Positions 44,268 through 54,656 of a stretch of DNA of 64,000 nt are shown here, one piece after another. The notes beneath the pieces were generated by a model. It did not search any database. It saw only the letters and a program-made list of their open reading frames with translations, and was not told where the DNA came from. The position numbers were made by a program, and so were the translations under genes. The first letter of the stretch is position 1; each line of letters starts with the position of its first letter. Source of the DNA: Cephalopachus bancanus (taxonomy: Eukaryota > Chordata > Mammalia > Primates > Tarsiidae); contig JAPVLO010000056.1 in the NCBI GenBank assembly GCA_027257055.1, forward strand, positions 6,250,501 through 6,314,500, given 5' to 3'.

Positions 44268-44295
44268 CGCATCACAACATAGGCACATGAACAAC
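44243..44295. repeat. 27-base tandem duplication at the end of the copied segment
   Basis: CATCACAACATAGGCACATG followed by GACAACG occurs at 44243-44269 and again, with one substitution and a one-base difference, at 44270-44295. Confidence 0.93.
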
Positions 44296-44334
44296 ACACA
44301 CAAAGACTACAGTTTAATAAAATAGCCTAGGGCT

Positions 44335-44535
44335 GTAGTGGGAGCACTGAGTTTAGAGCTAGACAGGACTGGGTTCTAACTCCAGGTCAGCCCCAGTCTA
44401 ATTGTGTGGACCATGGACATGTTATCCAAAACACTAAAGTTTAGTTTCCTTTTCTGTAAAATGGGGATAATACCCTTCCACACAGAGTGTTTGAAGACTG
44501 AGACTACACATATGAAGCATCAAGCACAGTGGTAC
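44335..44535 (+). mobile_element. MIR SINE, near full-length
   Basis: 'GAGCTAGACAGGACTGGGTTC', 'TAACTCCAGGTCAGCCCC', 'GTGGACCATGGACATG', 'TTTAGTTTCCTTTTCTG', 'TAAAATGGGGATAATACCC' and 'AGCATCAAGCACAGTGGTACC' follow the whole MIR consensus. Confidence 0.88.
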
Positions 44536-45014
44536 CCCCAGAGCCCTTACTCCTTCCTGAGAGTTGCACAGTTGACAGCTGATATATGGATGACCCACTG
44601 ACTGCCAAGAATTCTCTTCAGCCAGGCCTCCTCCCACAGAGCAGAGAATTTCAGCTGTTTGATCAGGAGACGAGACAACGGGAAGCCCCACCCCACTCCA
44701 TTTTCTTCCCTGACCTCCAATCCTCCTGGCCATATGGACCCCTCATTGTAATACTTAATCATATGCTGTCATGTATGGTTAACTTAACTTGGCATATTAT
44801 GTTCTGCTCACTAAAGCACCCACCTCACACTGTTCTTTTCTCTCTCAAATCATCTCTCACTGGATTGAACCCAATGCCAGCAAGCAATTAGATGATGCAA
44901 ATCATATGATGTTATGGTTGGAACATACTGAAAGGTGTGATATGAAAGTCTCCTCAACTCCAACTGATCAAATTGTATGAAAAACTCCACTGGGGGATTC
45001 TAATTCCCACCACA
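44536..45014. other. unassigned intergenic sequence
   Basis: Frames of 70-100 codons overlap on both strands at 44434-44980. None shows a domain and they oppose each other. No gene is called. Confidence 0.5.
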
Positions 45015-45440
45015 ACACGTCCTACTGGAATGTTTGCTCCCCTCCCAGGGCCTTTGCATGGCTTTCTTTAGTCCCTGAAACTCCCTTCCTCACTTGCTCC
45101 CTTCCTGGGTTTTAGTCCTACTCCTGTGACAAAAATTGCAAGTGACTGGCCTCTTCCTCTGAGAAGTCTTCCCTGGCCCCCAGACCAAACCAGCATCCCC
45201 ATAATCTATATCGTTTTAGCTTTCTGCATCACTCCTTTATTGCACTTGTCATAGCTAGTACTTATTCACACTGGTGATCATTTGAAAAATAAACATTTCT
45301 CATCCACTAAGCTATAAAATCCATAAGGCCAGAAGCAAGTCTATTTTTACTCATCCTATTATCACCAGTTCCTTACTCTGCACCTGGGCCACAATTCATT
45401 GCTAACTTTAGTAGTTTGTTGAATTAATTGGTTAAAGGAT
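45015..45440 (+). mobile_element. L2 LINE 3' end
   Basis: 'CAGGGCCTTTGCATGGC', 'CTGAAACTCCCTTCCTC', 'CTGAGAAGTCTTCCCTGGCCCCCAGACC', 'TTATTGCACTTGTCATAGC' and 'CTAAGCTATAAAATCCATAAGG' to 'TTTGTTGAATTAATTGG' are the full ordered L2 3' end. Confidence 0.92.
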
Positions 45441-46429
45441 TCAGGAGTTGCTGAGTACTTCCCAGTAAGGCTATGTTTTTACACTCTCTAAATCACTGGA
45501 TCCTCAGCTCAATCACAAAGTGAGTTTCTGACCTTTTTCTTCTTTTCCAAATATCTTACCTCAATGGCCAACTGCTTACGACTAAGCAACTCCATTTGAA
45601 CCATGACTTGGGAGGAATCTATCTTTCCGTTTTCTCCTAGGCACGTGGTCTACTTCACCTCACTTCCACCCACTCCCAAGTGTGCGCACCAGACACACAT
45701 ACACAAGTGTGCGCACCAGAGACACACAGTCCTGGGAGTTCCCTCAAGCAACAGGAGACTTCATAGGTGGTTTCTGTATGATGCAAACACATTCTCTACA
45801 CTTCAGTGTAATGTGTATGAGGCCATGATCAATCCATGAGTTCTCTGCAAGTCTCGGGTCATTTTGCCTTCAGATCTACTCCTCGCCTTTCCCCTCTCTG
45901 TATAACAGAGGCTCACCTCCGCCGGGTGTGGCTCCCAGGAGAAGAACTGCAGAGACCAGGGGCGAGAGGAAGTGAAGGGCCAAAGCAACCCTTAACCCAC
46001 CTCTGTGCTCAAGAATGTCATCATTTCCACGGCTCCACCTCCTGTCTGCCAGACCTGCCATGGTCCATCTCTCCCTGGTGGCCTCTGCCTTGGGTCTTCA
46101 GAAGTGTTCTCCTCCTTTGGTCCCTCTAGACTATGGGAGGTAGAAGCTTCCTGCTTTGGCCTTGCCAGCCCTCACTGGGTTCTCTTCTTTTCCATCACCT
46201 GTGTAACCAACTTCTTACATTAAATTCCCTCAAAGTGGTTTTTGTTTTCTTAATTGAACTCAGACATGTGAAGATGACAACAGAAAGATAGATTGCCATT
46301 TCACCTCGTGTTTATTGAGATGGCTTTCATTCTCACCCTAGGATATAGGCACCAAGTGTTATGCATTCACCACATTACCCCACCAACTCCCAAAGCATCT
46401 TCTGCATATTAAAACTTCTGTTAATATTT
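45441..46429. other. unassigned sequence, possible old LTR-like piece
   Basis: The 46090-46270 part ('CTTGCCAGCCCTCACTGGG', 'TTACATTAAATTCCCTC', 'CTTAATTGAACTCAGACATG') resembles the end of an old ERVL or DNA element, not named with confidence. A short direct repeat AAGTGTGCGCACCAGA occurs at about 45679 and 45704. Open frames of 60-97 codons on both strands at 45603-46223 are not supported as genes. Confidence 0.4.
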
Positions 46430-46790
46430 GCTGAATGAATGAATGGAGCCTCGGGAGATGTCATATCTTAAGTGTTTAAAGCTTCTATGTATACCATAAA
46501 GTTGTTATACAATAATTAGGATCAGTTGATAAGCACCTTCCTCAATAACATACAAATCTGGAAGTAATGTAATGAATTCAAAAATTACATATGCAATCAA
46601 GGTGTGCTTGCTTTTCCATCAATCAAGGCATAATTACTAAGCTGTGAGAAAGCTCAAAAGGAGCTTGTGTAGCCTTTAATGGGGCTTACACAGCATATGA
46701 CAACTCAGGAATCACCAGAGCATTGTGGAAAGTACTAGACAATTAAGGCTGCTCAAATATCAGGCATGAAAGAAAGCTCTATTCCTTCTC
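46430..46790. promoter_or_regulatory. candidate conserved non-coding element
   Basis: Non-repetitive block with 'ACAATAATTAGGATCAG', 'AAAATTACATATGCAATC', 'TTCCATCAATCAAGGC', 'ATAATTACTAAGCTG' and 'AGACAATTAAGGCTG'. The AT-core motifs resemble homeodomain, PBX (TCAATCAA) and POU sites. Inference from appearance; conservation not tested. Confidence 0.3.
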
Positions 46791-46896
46791 AGACATTATT
46801 ATCATTTTTCTAAAATAATTTCTTGAAAAGAAAACCAGGTCTACTACCTGGATGTAATTTCTCATACACACATACCAATTAGAGAGATAGATTAGA

Positions 46897-46932
46897 TACA
46901 TACATACATACATACATACATACATACATACA
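46897..46932. repeat. (CATA)n microsatellite
   Basis: About nine uninterrupted CATA units. Confidence 0.97.
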
Positions 46933-47485
46933 TGGAATAGGAAGGAGAGAGAGTTAGTGCCTTAGCTTAGCTTGTGTTCCCTTGTAAAACAGAAATCAGA
47001 GAAGGACTTATATGCACGCCATTTTGGGAAGTAATCCTAGGGAGAAGAGGGAAGTTTGAGAGTATATTGGCAAATGTGGAAAAAGCAATACATAATATCC
47101 ATTTCATTCTCCAATCTCTGTTTTATTAGTTTCAGGTCTCCTTGTTGTCATGCATTCATTTATTCACTGAGTATTTATTAAAACACTAAGTGCCAGATAC
47201 TGTGCCTGGCCTTACAGGTATAGAGGAGTGAAAAGGCAATCCTTGCCCTCATGACTGGAAATTAGTCATTATGCTTCTGGAGGCTCTGCCTTCAAGGCAC
47301 TTCAAGCTAGCAGTGTGTCCCTTACATCAGACCTTATAGAATCCACTGACTCCCAATACTCTCAAACCCATCCACAGCCTGACTGTGTGGGAACCCCTTC
47401 CAGAATTCTCTGGCATCGCATGTGTTTAGAGTTCTTCAGTGATACTTTTCTAGATCTTCATGAATATTGCTTAAAAATCTAAAAC
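46933..47485. other. unassigned, with an L2-like piece
   Basis: 'TTATTCACTGAGTATTTATTAAAACAC', 'AAGTGCCAGATACTGTGCC' and 'CAATCCTTGCCCTCATG' at about 47150-47255 resemble an old LINE fragment. Otherwise nothing is recognised. Confidence 0.45.
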
Positions 47486-47763
47486 TTTTTTTTTGGGAGT
47501 TGAAGTCTCACTCTGTCACTTAGGCTGGAGTGCAGTGGCACACTCCTGGCCACCCCAGCTTTGACCTATTGGGCTCAGGCGATCCTTTCTTCTCAGCCTT
47601 CCAAGGAGCCAAAACTACAGGTGCACATTACCACGCCCACCTAATTTTTTTTATTTATTATGGAGACAAGGTCTCGCCAAGTAGCTGGGGCTGGTCTTGA
47701 ACCCACAGGCTGAAGCAATTCACTCACTTTGGCCTCCCAAAGTGTTAGGATTACAGGCTAGGC
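47486..47763 (-). mobile_element. Alu SINE, older type, antisense
   Basis: 'TTTGGGAGTTGAAGTCTCAC' to 'GTGTTAGGATTACAGGC'. The left arm's first bases are lost or degraded after 47757, and no clear duplication was found. Confidence 0.88.
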
Positions 47764-48095
47764 CTCATTACTTATTACCATAAATAGCACCAATACCTCC
47801 CTCACTGGCCAATTTTAACAACATGGTGCTGCAGTAGTTGCCTCTTGCATTTCCACTTTACAGTATTGTGTCTGTGCATCGAGGATCTAACTTTCACACC
47901 GAATCTCTAGCCAGAAATAATTACCTCAAAGTGAGCAGGAGAGGGAGTAATATAATGTAGTCATCTCTGATATTGCTGATAGCAGTTGAGAATGTTCTGC
48001 AGACCTCAGTAAAAGCCACTGGTGTAAGGTATGCTAGAGCCAGAGAGAAAGGACTCTATGTGTCCTGGCTTAGTCCATCCCAGAGTTTTGCAGAT
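47764..48095. other. unassigned intergenic sequence
   Basis: No gene or clear repeat. Confidence 0.5.
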
Positions 48096-48110
48096 AAAAA
48101 ATGTGGACAG

Positions 48111-48393
48111 GCCAGGCTTGGTGGCTCAAGTCTGTAACCCCAGCACTTTGGAAGGCCAAGGAGAGAGGATTGCCGGAGCTCAGGGGCTTGAGACCAGCCT
48201 AGGCAACTTGGTAAGACCTCATCTCTACAATAAATCAAAAAATAAGCCATGGTGGCACATGCCTGTGGTTCCAGCTATTTGGAAGGCTGAGTCAGAAGGA
48301 TTGCCTGAGCCCAGCAGGTCAAGGCTGTGGTGTCCAAGATCGTGCCACCGCACTCCAGTCTGGGCGACAGAGAGAGACTCCAACTCAGAAAAA
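48111..48393 (+). mobile_element. Alu SINE, intermediate type
   Basis: 'GCCAGGCTTGGTGGCTCAAG' to 'GACTCCAACTCAG' plus A tail. The 15-base duplication is AAAAAATGTGGACAG (48096-48110) and AAAAAATGTGAACAG (48394-48408), one mismatch. It combines the older left arm with the young-type 3' end. Confidence 0.93.
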
Positions 48394-48439
48394 AAAAAAT
48401 GTGAACAGTATTGTGTTATAGAAAAAGCCTGGCCTTGGA

Positions 48440-49014
48440 AGACAGTGTGGCGATTTCTGAAAGAACTAGAAATTGACCTTCCATATGTTCCAGCAGTTCC
48501 CCTGTTGGGAATATACCTGGAGGAACTAAAATCATTCTACAATAAAGATACCTGCACATGTATGTCTGTTGCAGCTCTAGTCACAACAGCAAAAACATGG
48601 AACTATCCATGCTGCCCATCGAAGCTGGACAGGATTTAAAAAATATGGTATATATACACAGTGGATTATTATGCAGCCATAAAGAAGGACAAACGTATGG
48701 ACTTCTTAGCAACTTGGATGGATTTAGAGTCTATCATACTCAGTGATCTATCACAGAAACAAAGAACAGAGTGCCATATGTTCTCACTCATAAGTGGACC
48801 TTGAACAATTATCATAATGCTATAAGAAAGGGATTGGCAGTAGTGGGAAACTGTCAGGGGAAGGGGATGGGATAGGATTGGCAGTTGAGGGAAACTGCTA
48901 GGGGAGGGAGGGACATACCTCATCAACAAGTATACCTGCATAATTAATGTTTGTATACCTAACCCTGAACTGTACCCCACATCTTTATAATAAAATTAAA
49001 TAAATAAATAAATT
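48440..49014 (+). mobile_element. young L1 3' end
   Basis: Starts 'GACAGTGTGGCGATTTCTG', passes 'TTGGGAATATACCTGGAGG' and 'ACAAAGAACAGAGTGCC', and ends 'TGAACTGTACCCCACATC' with an A-rich tail. It has the 3'UTR type with two 'GGATTGGCAGT' units. The flanks AAAAGCCTGGCCTTGGAAG (from 48423) and AAAAGCCTGACTTTGAAG (from 49015) are a diverged duplication of MIR text, so it split a MIR. Confidence 0.87.
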
Positions 49015-49165
49015 AAAAGCCTGACTTTGAAGTCACATATATTAGGGTTCAACTACCCACCAACCACTAATTCCCTGTGTGATCTCAACCACTTTACTTC
49101 TCTAAGTCAAGGTGTTTCATCTACCAAAAGTAGAACTATCACCCAGCTCATAGAGTTTCTGTCAT
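49015..49165 (+). mobile_element. MIR SINE, split by the L1 before it
   Basis: 'AAGCCTGACTTTGAAGTCAC', 'GGGTTCAACTACCCACC', 'CTGTGTGATCTCAACCACTTTAC' and 'TTCATCTACCAAAAGTAG' follow the MIR consensus. Confidence 0.8.
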
Positions 49166-49174
49166 CTTTGTGTT

Positions 49175-49455
49175 GTTGTTTATTCTCCCTAGTCCATGTT
49201 AGCTAAAAGTGTAGTCCCACCCCCCAAGACTCCCTATTTATCTTCCCTGATTTTATTTTTCTCCTTAGCACTTATCATCATCTGACACTCCATACATTTT
49301 TGCGTCTTAATCTCTCTTTTCCTTTGTATGTTGTCACCACTGTAATGGAAACTCCAAAAGGCAAGGGTTCTTGACTGTTCATTTATTCCTAATCCTTAGT
49401 ACATAAGGGGAAATCAATAAGTATTTGTTGAATAAATCAGTGAATGAATGAACAA
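49175..49455 (+). mobile_element. L2 LINE 3' end
   Basis: 'CTTAGCACTTATCATCATC', 'AAACTCCAAAAGGCAAGGG', 'CCTAATCCTTAGTACATAAGG', 'AATAAGTATTTGTTGAATAAATC' are the ordered terminal L2 motifs. Confidence 0.85.
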
Positions 49456-51725
49456 AACATTAAAAGGTACTCATTAAATGTTGACAGAATGAAGTAAAGG
49501 GCCATAGCCTAGCTCAAATAGTCGTTACAATGACACTAGTACCAAATAAAGATAATTCCAACAAGCTACAGCTTTTCTCCATGAGAAGGACTAAGATTTG
49601 ACTGAGACTTGATTGCAAAGTGCTTTTAAGTGCAGTAAATATTATTCTGGGTGAGTATCTTCTCCCTGGCATCCTAAATTTCTCATAGGTACCCAGCTGG
49701 CTGGCAGGCAGGCCCACTTAGTAACACCTCTGACCCTAGAAGAGCAATTTCCTTAGCTCAAAGCACTTTCAGATACATATTATATTGAAGCTCCATAATC
49801 TTTGCAGCAAAAGCCTCTTCCCACCATTTCTATCTTATGTGTTAGTAAGGAGACAAGGCTAACAGCAAAGCATGTCTCAGAGAGAAATGAGCTCAGCAAA
49901 TGAAAGAAAATGTGCAAAAACAGATTGGAAGTAAAGCCAATAATGACAATGATGATGATAATGTCTGTTACCATTAATAAGGCATCACTCTTAACTCTTA
50001 AGCTAATGCGTCCTGGAATTCAGCATGTGTTGCACAGAGACAGGGTAGCGGAGGAAGAAAGGAAAGGGACCCTTGCTAGTCATAGACATTGGCTAACTCA
50101 AGACTGGTAGACAATGGAAGTGATGGGTAAATGGTTATCACCACCTGATAGGAGTTGAACAAGTGTTTCTCCAGCAGAATAATGAGAAAATATTTGTTTC
50201 CATTCATCAATATTTAGGAAGCACCTCTGTTGTTACCAGGATTAAAAAGATGAATAAGACATGGAGAGGGGATTGGGCCACACCTGTGACTATCAGAAAC
50301 TTTTTAGGCTTGCAATCTTCCTTCAAAAGAACAAAAGTGCAATATACAAAACAGTTCAAGGCTGACCTGCTCCAAATTGAAATAGGATGTTTATGGAGGT
50401 GAGTGGGGGGAGGAAGGATGAAGGGGGACCTTCACTCTTGTGGGTTCTAAAAAAGCTCTATGGCTTTGTCCTAGATGACCATTCAGGTACTTCCACAGCA
50501 GAGATACTAGAATTCTGTAGATGATCCATTAACCCCAATGTGAAAGAGAAGGCACTGAGGGTTAGAAGACAAGAGGAAAAGGCTCAGCGCTCAGAGGGTC
50601 TGTCCTCCAGAAAGGACACTGCTAGAGGATTTCTTAAAAAACAAGAGTTTATGATGGCCAGGGCTTTGGAGTAGAAAACTGTCATGGACACCAGTCATTT
50701 ATGTTGGCTTCACAGTATAAATCTTATTGGAAGATAAAATTGTGCCTACTTAAAGAATCAAAAATGCTAGATACTTGCTTTCCTGGACTTATTTGCATCT
50801 AAGACAGTACTGACTCAAGATGTTAAATACACAAGTAGATGTGTCTCTCCTCTCCTGTCTTTTTCTCTCCTTTTCACTTTTCTCCTCCCCTCTTTATCCT
50901 TCCCCTCTCCCCTCCTCCCTTCCCCCCATCTCTGTGTCTGAGATTGCACTGCTGGCAAAGTCAAGCAATAGTGGGGGCTCCAACAGCACTTTCCTTATCA
51001 AACTATTCCACTAAAAGCTTCACCTCACACCTGTTCTGCAGCCTTCCTACAGTTCTGTGAGCTGCCCAATATGTTTTATTAATAATAAACTCCTTCCCTC
51101 TTGTGTCAGCCTGAGTCAGTTTCTGCTGCTTACAGACCAGGCCACAGATAGGAAGATTGGGAGATAGGAACACTTATTCTCCTTCAGAAGCTATTCTCAA
51201 GTCCAAGTAGAAAACTGCCTCCAATGGGGCTATAAAAGGAAAGAGCTGTAGAGTTTCCAGGAATATCACCAGGAAAGAATCCCAGATTCTCTATCTTGCA
51301 ATATACAGCTTTAAAAACTGTTTTTAAAGTTTTTCTACACTTGAGACCTAGCATTTATGTTTTGGTAATGGTCAGCCAAAGACAGAGACTTCTTCCTGTT
51401 CAGAACTTTGGACGATCTAAGAGTCAGATGTTCTGAGAAGCCATTTTTCATGTGGGGAACTCCTTAAAGAGGAATCCAGGTGGCCTTCAGCCTGATAGCC
51501 AAGTTGTTGACAAAGCACAAGAGTTTCTGATATTTCCTGGACATCAATCTATATTGCTTTAACAGGATTTTGTTGCATTGAATTTGATATTCCTCCCAAA
51601 GCCATTAATCCAGTCTCAGCTACTTCTGTTGGTTGGAATTGACTTGGCAGCTGTACTTAGCAAGGTTCAGAGAGAGGAAAATATCCTCTTGTGTTAATTA
51701 AACAAATCTTAACCAGGAAATAAAG
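49456..51725. other. unassigned intergenic sequence
   Basis: About 2.3 kb with no gene or confident repeat. A pyrimidine-rich tract lies at 50845-50932. 'TTAATAATAAACTCCTTCCC' and 'GTCAGCCTGAGTCAGTTTCTG' at 51075-51125 resemble the 3' end of an old ERVL-type element. No open frame exceeds 80 codons. Confidence 0.45.
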
Positions 51726-51729
51726 TCCC

Positions 51730-51850
51730 GGTTAGGGAATTAAGAGTTATGAAATAGGAGTTCCTGTCCTAGACTTCCAATTTCCAGTTGTGTGACTTTG
51801 GTGTTTCTTATCTGTGAAATGGGGAAAATACACTTCATAAAATTCTTGTG
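51730..51850 (+). mobile_element. MIR SINE fragment
   Basis: 'GGAGTTCCTGTCCTAGACTTCC', 'AGTTGTGTGACTTTGG' and 'TATCTGTGAAATGGGGAAAATAC' match MIR. A (TA)n(GA)n repeat follows. Confidence 0.75.
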
Positions 51851-51851
51851 G

Positions 51852-51896
51852 AATATATATATATATATATATATAAAGAGAGAGAGAGAGAGAGAA
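51852..51896. repeat. (TA)n(GA)n compound microsatellite
   Basis: About ten TA units followed directly by about nine GA units. Confidence 0.96.
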
Positions 51897-51959
51897 GCCA
51901 GAGATGCTGGGAAGTCATATCTATGGATAGCAAATCAGGGAAGTTGCAATCGTGGGAAG

Positions 51960-52145
51960 AAAGAGCCCTTTGGAGTCAGAAGGTTCTGCTTCCCACCAGC
52001 CATGTGATTGTGGACAATCTACTTCAGGTTCCTGAAACCCCATTTTTTAAATCTGTAGCATAGGGACTAAATTGTGAAGAATAAACAATATAACTATAGA
52101 AGTCCTGAGTACAATGCCTAGTTCATAGTACAAACCCAGTCAATT
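51960..52145 (+). mobile_element. MIR SINE
   Basis: 'TTTGGAGTCAGAAGGTTCTGC', 'CAGCCATGTGATTGTGG', 'ACAATCTACTTCAGGTTCC' and 'GTACAATGCCTAGTTCATAG' follow MIR. Confidence 0.8.
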
Positions 52146-52424
52146 TCCTTCCATTTTTCCCTGCTTATCAAAGAAATAAGAAGCTTTCTTACTTACAGAG
52201 AAGTAAACCAAGGGTCAGCAAATATAGCCAGCAAGCCAAATGAGCTTGCCACCTGTCTTTATAAGTAAAGATTTATTGACCACAGCAATGCACATTTGCT
52301 TACTGTTGTCTACGACTGCTTTAGTCGTTATGGAGATCACATAGTCTGCAAGCCTAAAATATTTACTTATTATTTCTAGAAATAGTTTGCTTGCCTTTGA
52401 TAAGCTATGTAAGTCCAACCTCCA

Positions 52425-52680
52425 TATCTACAGCTTTGAAAACATAAAATTGAGAGAATTAAATAATTTGCCTTAGGTCACAAAGTTACTTGGCAAACGA
52501 AGGGCAAACTAATGAAGATCTCCAACCGGGAAGTATAGAAGATATTATGCAGGATAGTTAGCAGCTCAGACAAAATGTGGTTCAATCCAAGGTTTGCCAC
52601 TTGTCAGCTTTGCAATGTTAGACGAGTTGCAAACTTATCTCACATAGTGAATGTAGTATTAATATTTTGTCATAATTGCT
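52425..52680. mobile_element. two MIR-like fragments in opposite orientation
   Basis: 52425-52530 reads antisense MIR ('AATAATTTGCCTTAGGTCAC', 'AAAGTTACTTGGC'). 52560-52680 reads sense MIR ('GTGGTTCAATCCAAGG', 'GCCACTTGTCAGC'). Both are diverged. Confidence 0.55.
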
Positions 52681-53205
52681 CTTTTAAAGTTACATACCTT
52701 TGACACACAATGTCTTCTTTTTTAGTATAACAACTTTATTACCCAAAAATATATAAATTTTGGCATTGTTACTTCAGGCAAAGATATAACCACCTTATTT
52801 ACTTGACACAAGAGTTTATCTCAGAGATGACCAGATGGAATAGATTTGAATTGCATACCACCTGTGGATGAGCCCAACATGTCATATTTTGTGTACAAAT
52901 GTCAAGAAATTCTTCAGTCTGTAGCTAATGCTGTGAGATTCAGAGTGGATACATCTTACATATATACACTGCAACCCACTCCTCTCTCTTTCCAGGCTTT
53001 TTTTTTTTTCTTTCCAAACCTTTTAAAGAGTAACGTCTTTCTGTATTGGGATGCCCTGGGCCCTTCCGTTGCAAAGCTCTGCTAACAAGAAATAATCTGA
53101 CCTTAGTCTAAATGTATCATCATGAAGCAAAATCATTTATTTGATATTAACTTAGTAAGGACTTGGTTTTTCTATAGAGTAGTTGTAGAACCTATCTGAG
53201 TTTGT
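52681..53205. other. unassigned intergenic sequence
   Basis: No gene or clear repeat before the long L1. Confidence 0.5.
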
Positions 53206-54018
53206 TTGTTTATTTTAAGATGTGGGATACAATTTAGAATTACTATACAAGTGGTCATCACATAGGTAGAGTTTAGGCATCTGTTTAGTCCCCACTTTGC
53301 CAGGTTTGAGATCAGGTACCCTTATTGATGCCATGTGCCACTCCTCCCTACCCTAGCAGTGCCCTGCTACTGCCAATCCCTTTCTTATTGTATTATGGTA
53401 AATGTTCAGTGTCCACTTATGAGTGAGAACATGTGGTACTCAGTTCTTTGTTTCTGTGATAGATCACTGAGTATGATGGACTCTAAATCCATCCAAGTTG
53501 TTGCAAAGTTCATAATTTTGTTCTTTAAGGCTGCATAATATTCCATCATATATATGCACCACACTTTTTTTAAATCCAGTTCAGTTTTGATGGGCAGCAG
53601 GTTTGGTTCCCTGTTTTTGTTATTGTGAATGGTATTGCAATAAACATGCATGTGCAGGTATCTTCTTGTAGAATGATTTTAGTTCCTCTGGATATATTCC
53701 AAGAAAGGGGATCGCTGGATTGTATGGAAGGTCAATGTCTATTTCTTTTAGGAATCTCCCCATTGTTTTCCATAGAGGTTGGAAGAGTTTGCATTCCCAC
53801 CAGCAGTGCAGAAGTAGTCCCTTTTCTGCGCATCTTTGCCAGCATCTGTGGTTTTTTTGTTTTATTAATGATAGCCATTCTTACTGGAATTAGGTAGTAT
53901 CTCGATTTGGTTTTGATTTGCATTTCTCTGATGATTAGTGAGACTGAGCACTTTTTCATGTGTCTGTTGGTTACTTGTATGTCTTCTTTTGAGAAGCGTC
54001 TAGTCATATATTTTGCCC

Positions 54019-54125
54019 TTTTTTTTTTCTTTTTTTTTTTTGAGTTGGAATCTCTGTCGCCCAGACTGGAGTGCAATGGCCGCTCCCGGCCACCGCAGCC
54101 TCAACCTGCTGGGGCTCCGGCGATT
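54019..54125 (-). mobile_element. 3' third of an Alu, antisense
   Basis: A T-rich tail, then 'GAGTTGGAATCTCTGTCGC' to 'CTGCTGGGGCTCCGGCGA', where Alu text stops abruptly. It shares the extra G in 'GCTGGGGCTCC' with the full Alu at 54262-54550. The left flank is TATTTTGCCC at 54009-54018. Confidence 0.88.
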
Positions 54126-54261
54126 TGTACAAGCAATCATGTTATAACTTCTCTCTGAGGTAAGCACCTGGTGCAGGGATTAGTTTTTATTTTTTAATGA
54201 AATATTAAATAGCTTGAAAATAATATTTAGAACATATATATATGTATATATATATATATAA
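54126..54261. other. 136-base non-Alu filler ending in (TA)n
   Basis: Not L1 or Alu: 'TTTGTACAAGCAATCATG', 'GAGGTAAGCACCTGGTGC' and a (TA)n run at 54233-54260. It lies between a truncated and a complete Alu within one insertion, and its source is unknown. Confidence 0.7.
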
Positions 54262-54550
54262 TTTTTGTTTTTGAGTTGGAGTCTCACTCTGTTGCCCAGA
54301 CTGGAGTGCAGAGGCTGTTCCCAGCCGCCGCAGCCTCGACCTGCTGGGGCTCCGGCGATCCTTCCGCCTCACCTTCCAAGTAGCTGGAACTACAGGCACA
54401 CGCTACCACACCCGGCTAATTTTTTGATTTATTGTAGAGATGAGGTCTCACCAAGTTGCCCAGGCGGGTCTCGAACCTGCAGGCTCAGGCAATCCACTCA
54501 CCTCGGCCTCCCAAAGCACGGAATTATAGGCTGAGCCACCAAGCCCGGCT
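54262..54550 (-). mobile_element. Alu SINE, young subfamily, antisense, full dimer
   Basis: 'TTTTTGTTTTTGAGTTGGAG' to 'GCTGAGCCACCAAGCCCGGC'. It is followed by TATTTTGCCC at 54551-54560, which matches the sequence left of the truncated Alu (54009-54018). The whole 54019-54550 block therefore behaves as one insertion. Confidence 0.9.
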
Positions 54551-54567
54551 TATTTTGCCCATTTTTT

Positions 54568-54656
54568 TTAATCAATAATTTTTATTATGATTTTGTGGGA
54601 TACAGTTAAGGGTTAGGTGTACAATTATGTTTCATTCAGGCACCCTGTTGATAAGA
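54568..54656 (-). mobile_element. very short L1 3' end, antisense
   Basis: T-rich tail, then 'GATTTTGTGGGATACAG', 'GGGTTAGGTGTACAATTATG' and 'CAGGCACCCTGTTGATAAG' read as about 90 bases of antisense L1 3'UTR. The duplication ATTTTGCCCATTTTTT lies at 54552-54567 and 54657-54672. The host L1 text resumes after it. Confidence 0.85.

Noticed and set aside
43377..44303. Paired minus-strand frames with nearly identical peptides, at first suggesting a duplicated gene
   Set aside because: The similarity comes from the 147-base duplication of Alu tail and flank.
45679..45725. Repeated AAGTGTGCGCACCAGA, considered as a CRISPR-like or minisatellite array
   Set aside because: Only two copies, and the host is a mammal. 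It is a short direct repeat.
48031..48639. Longest open frame in the window, 202 codons on the plus strand
   Set aside because: It runs from unique sequence through an Alu and into an L1 3' end. The residues are translated repeat text, not a gene.
52983..53010. Pyrimidine run followed by AG, a possible splice acceptor
   Set aside because: No matching open exon or donor nearby.
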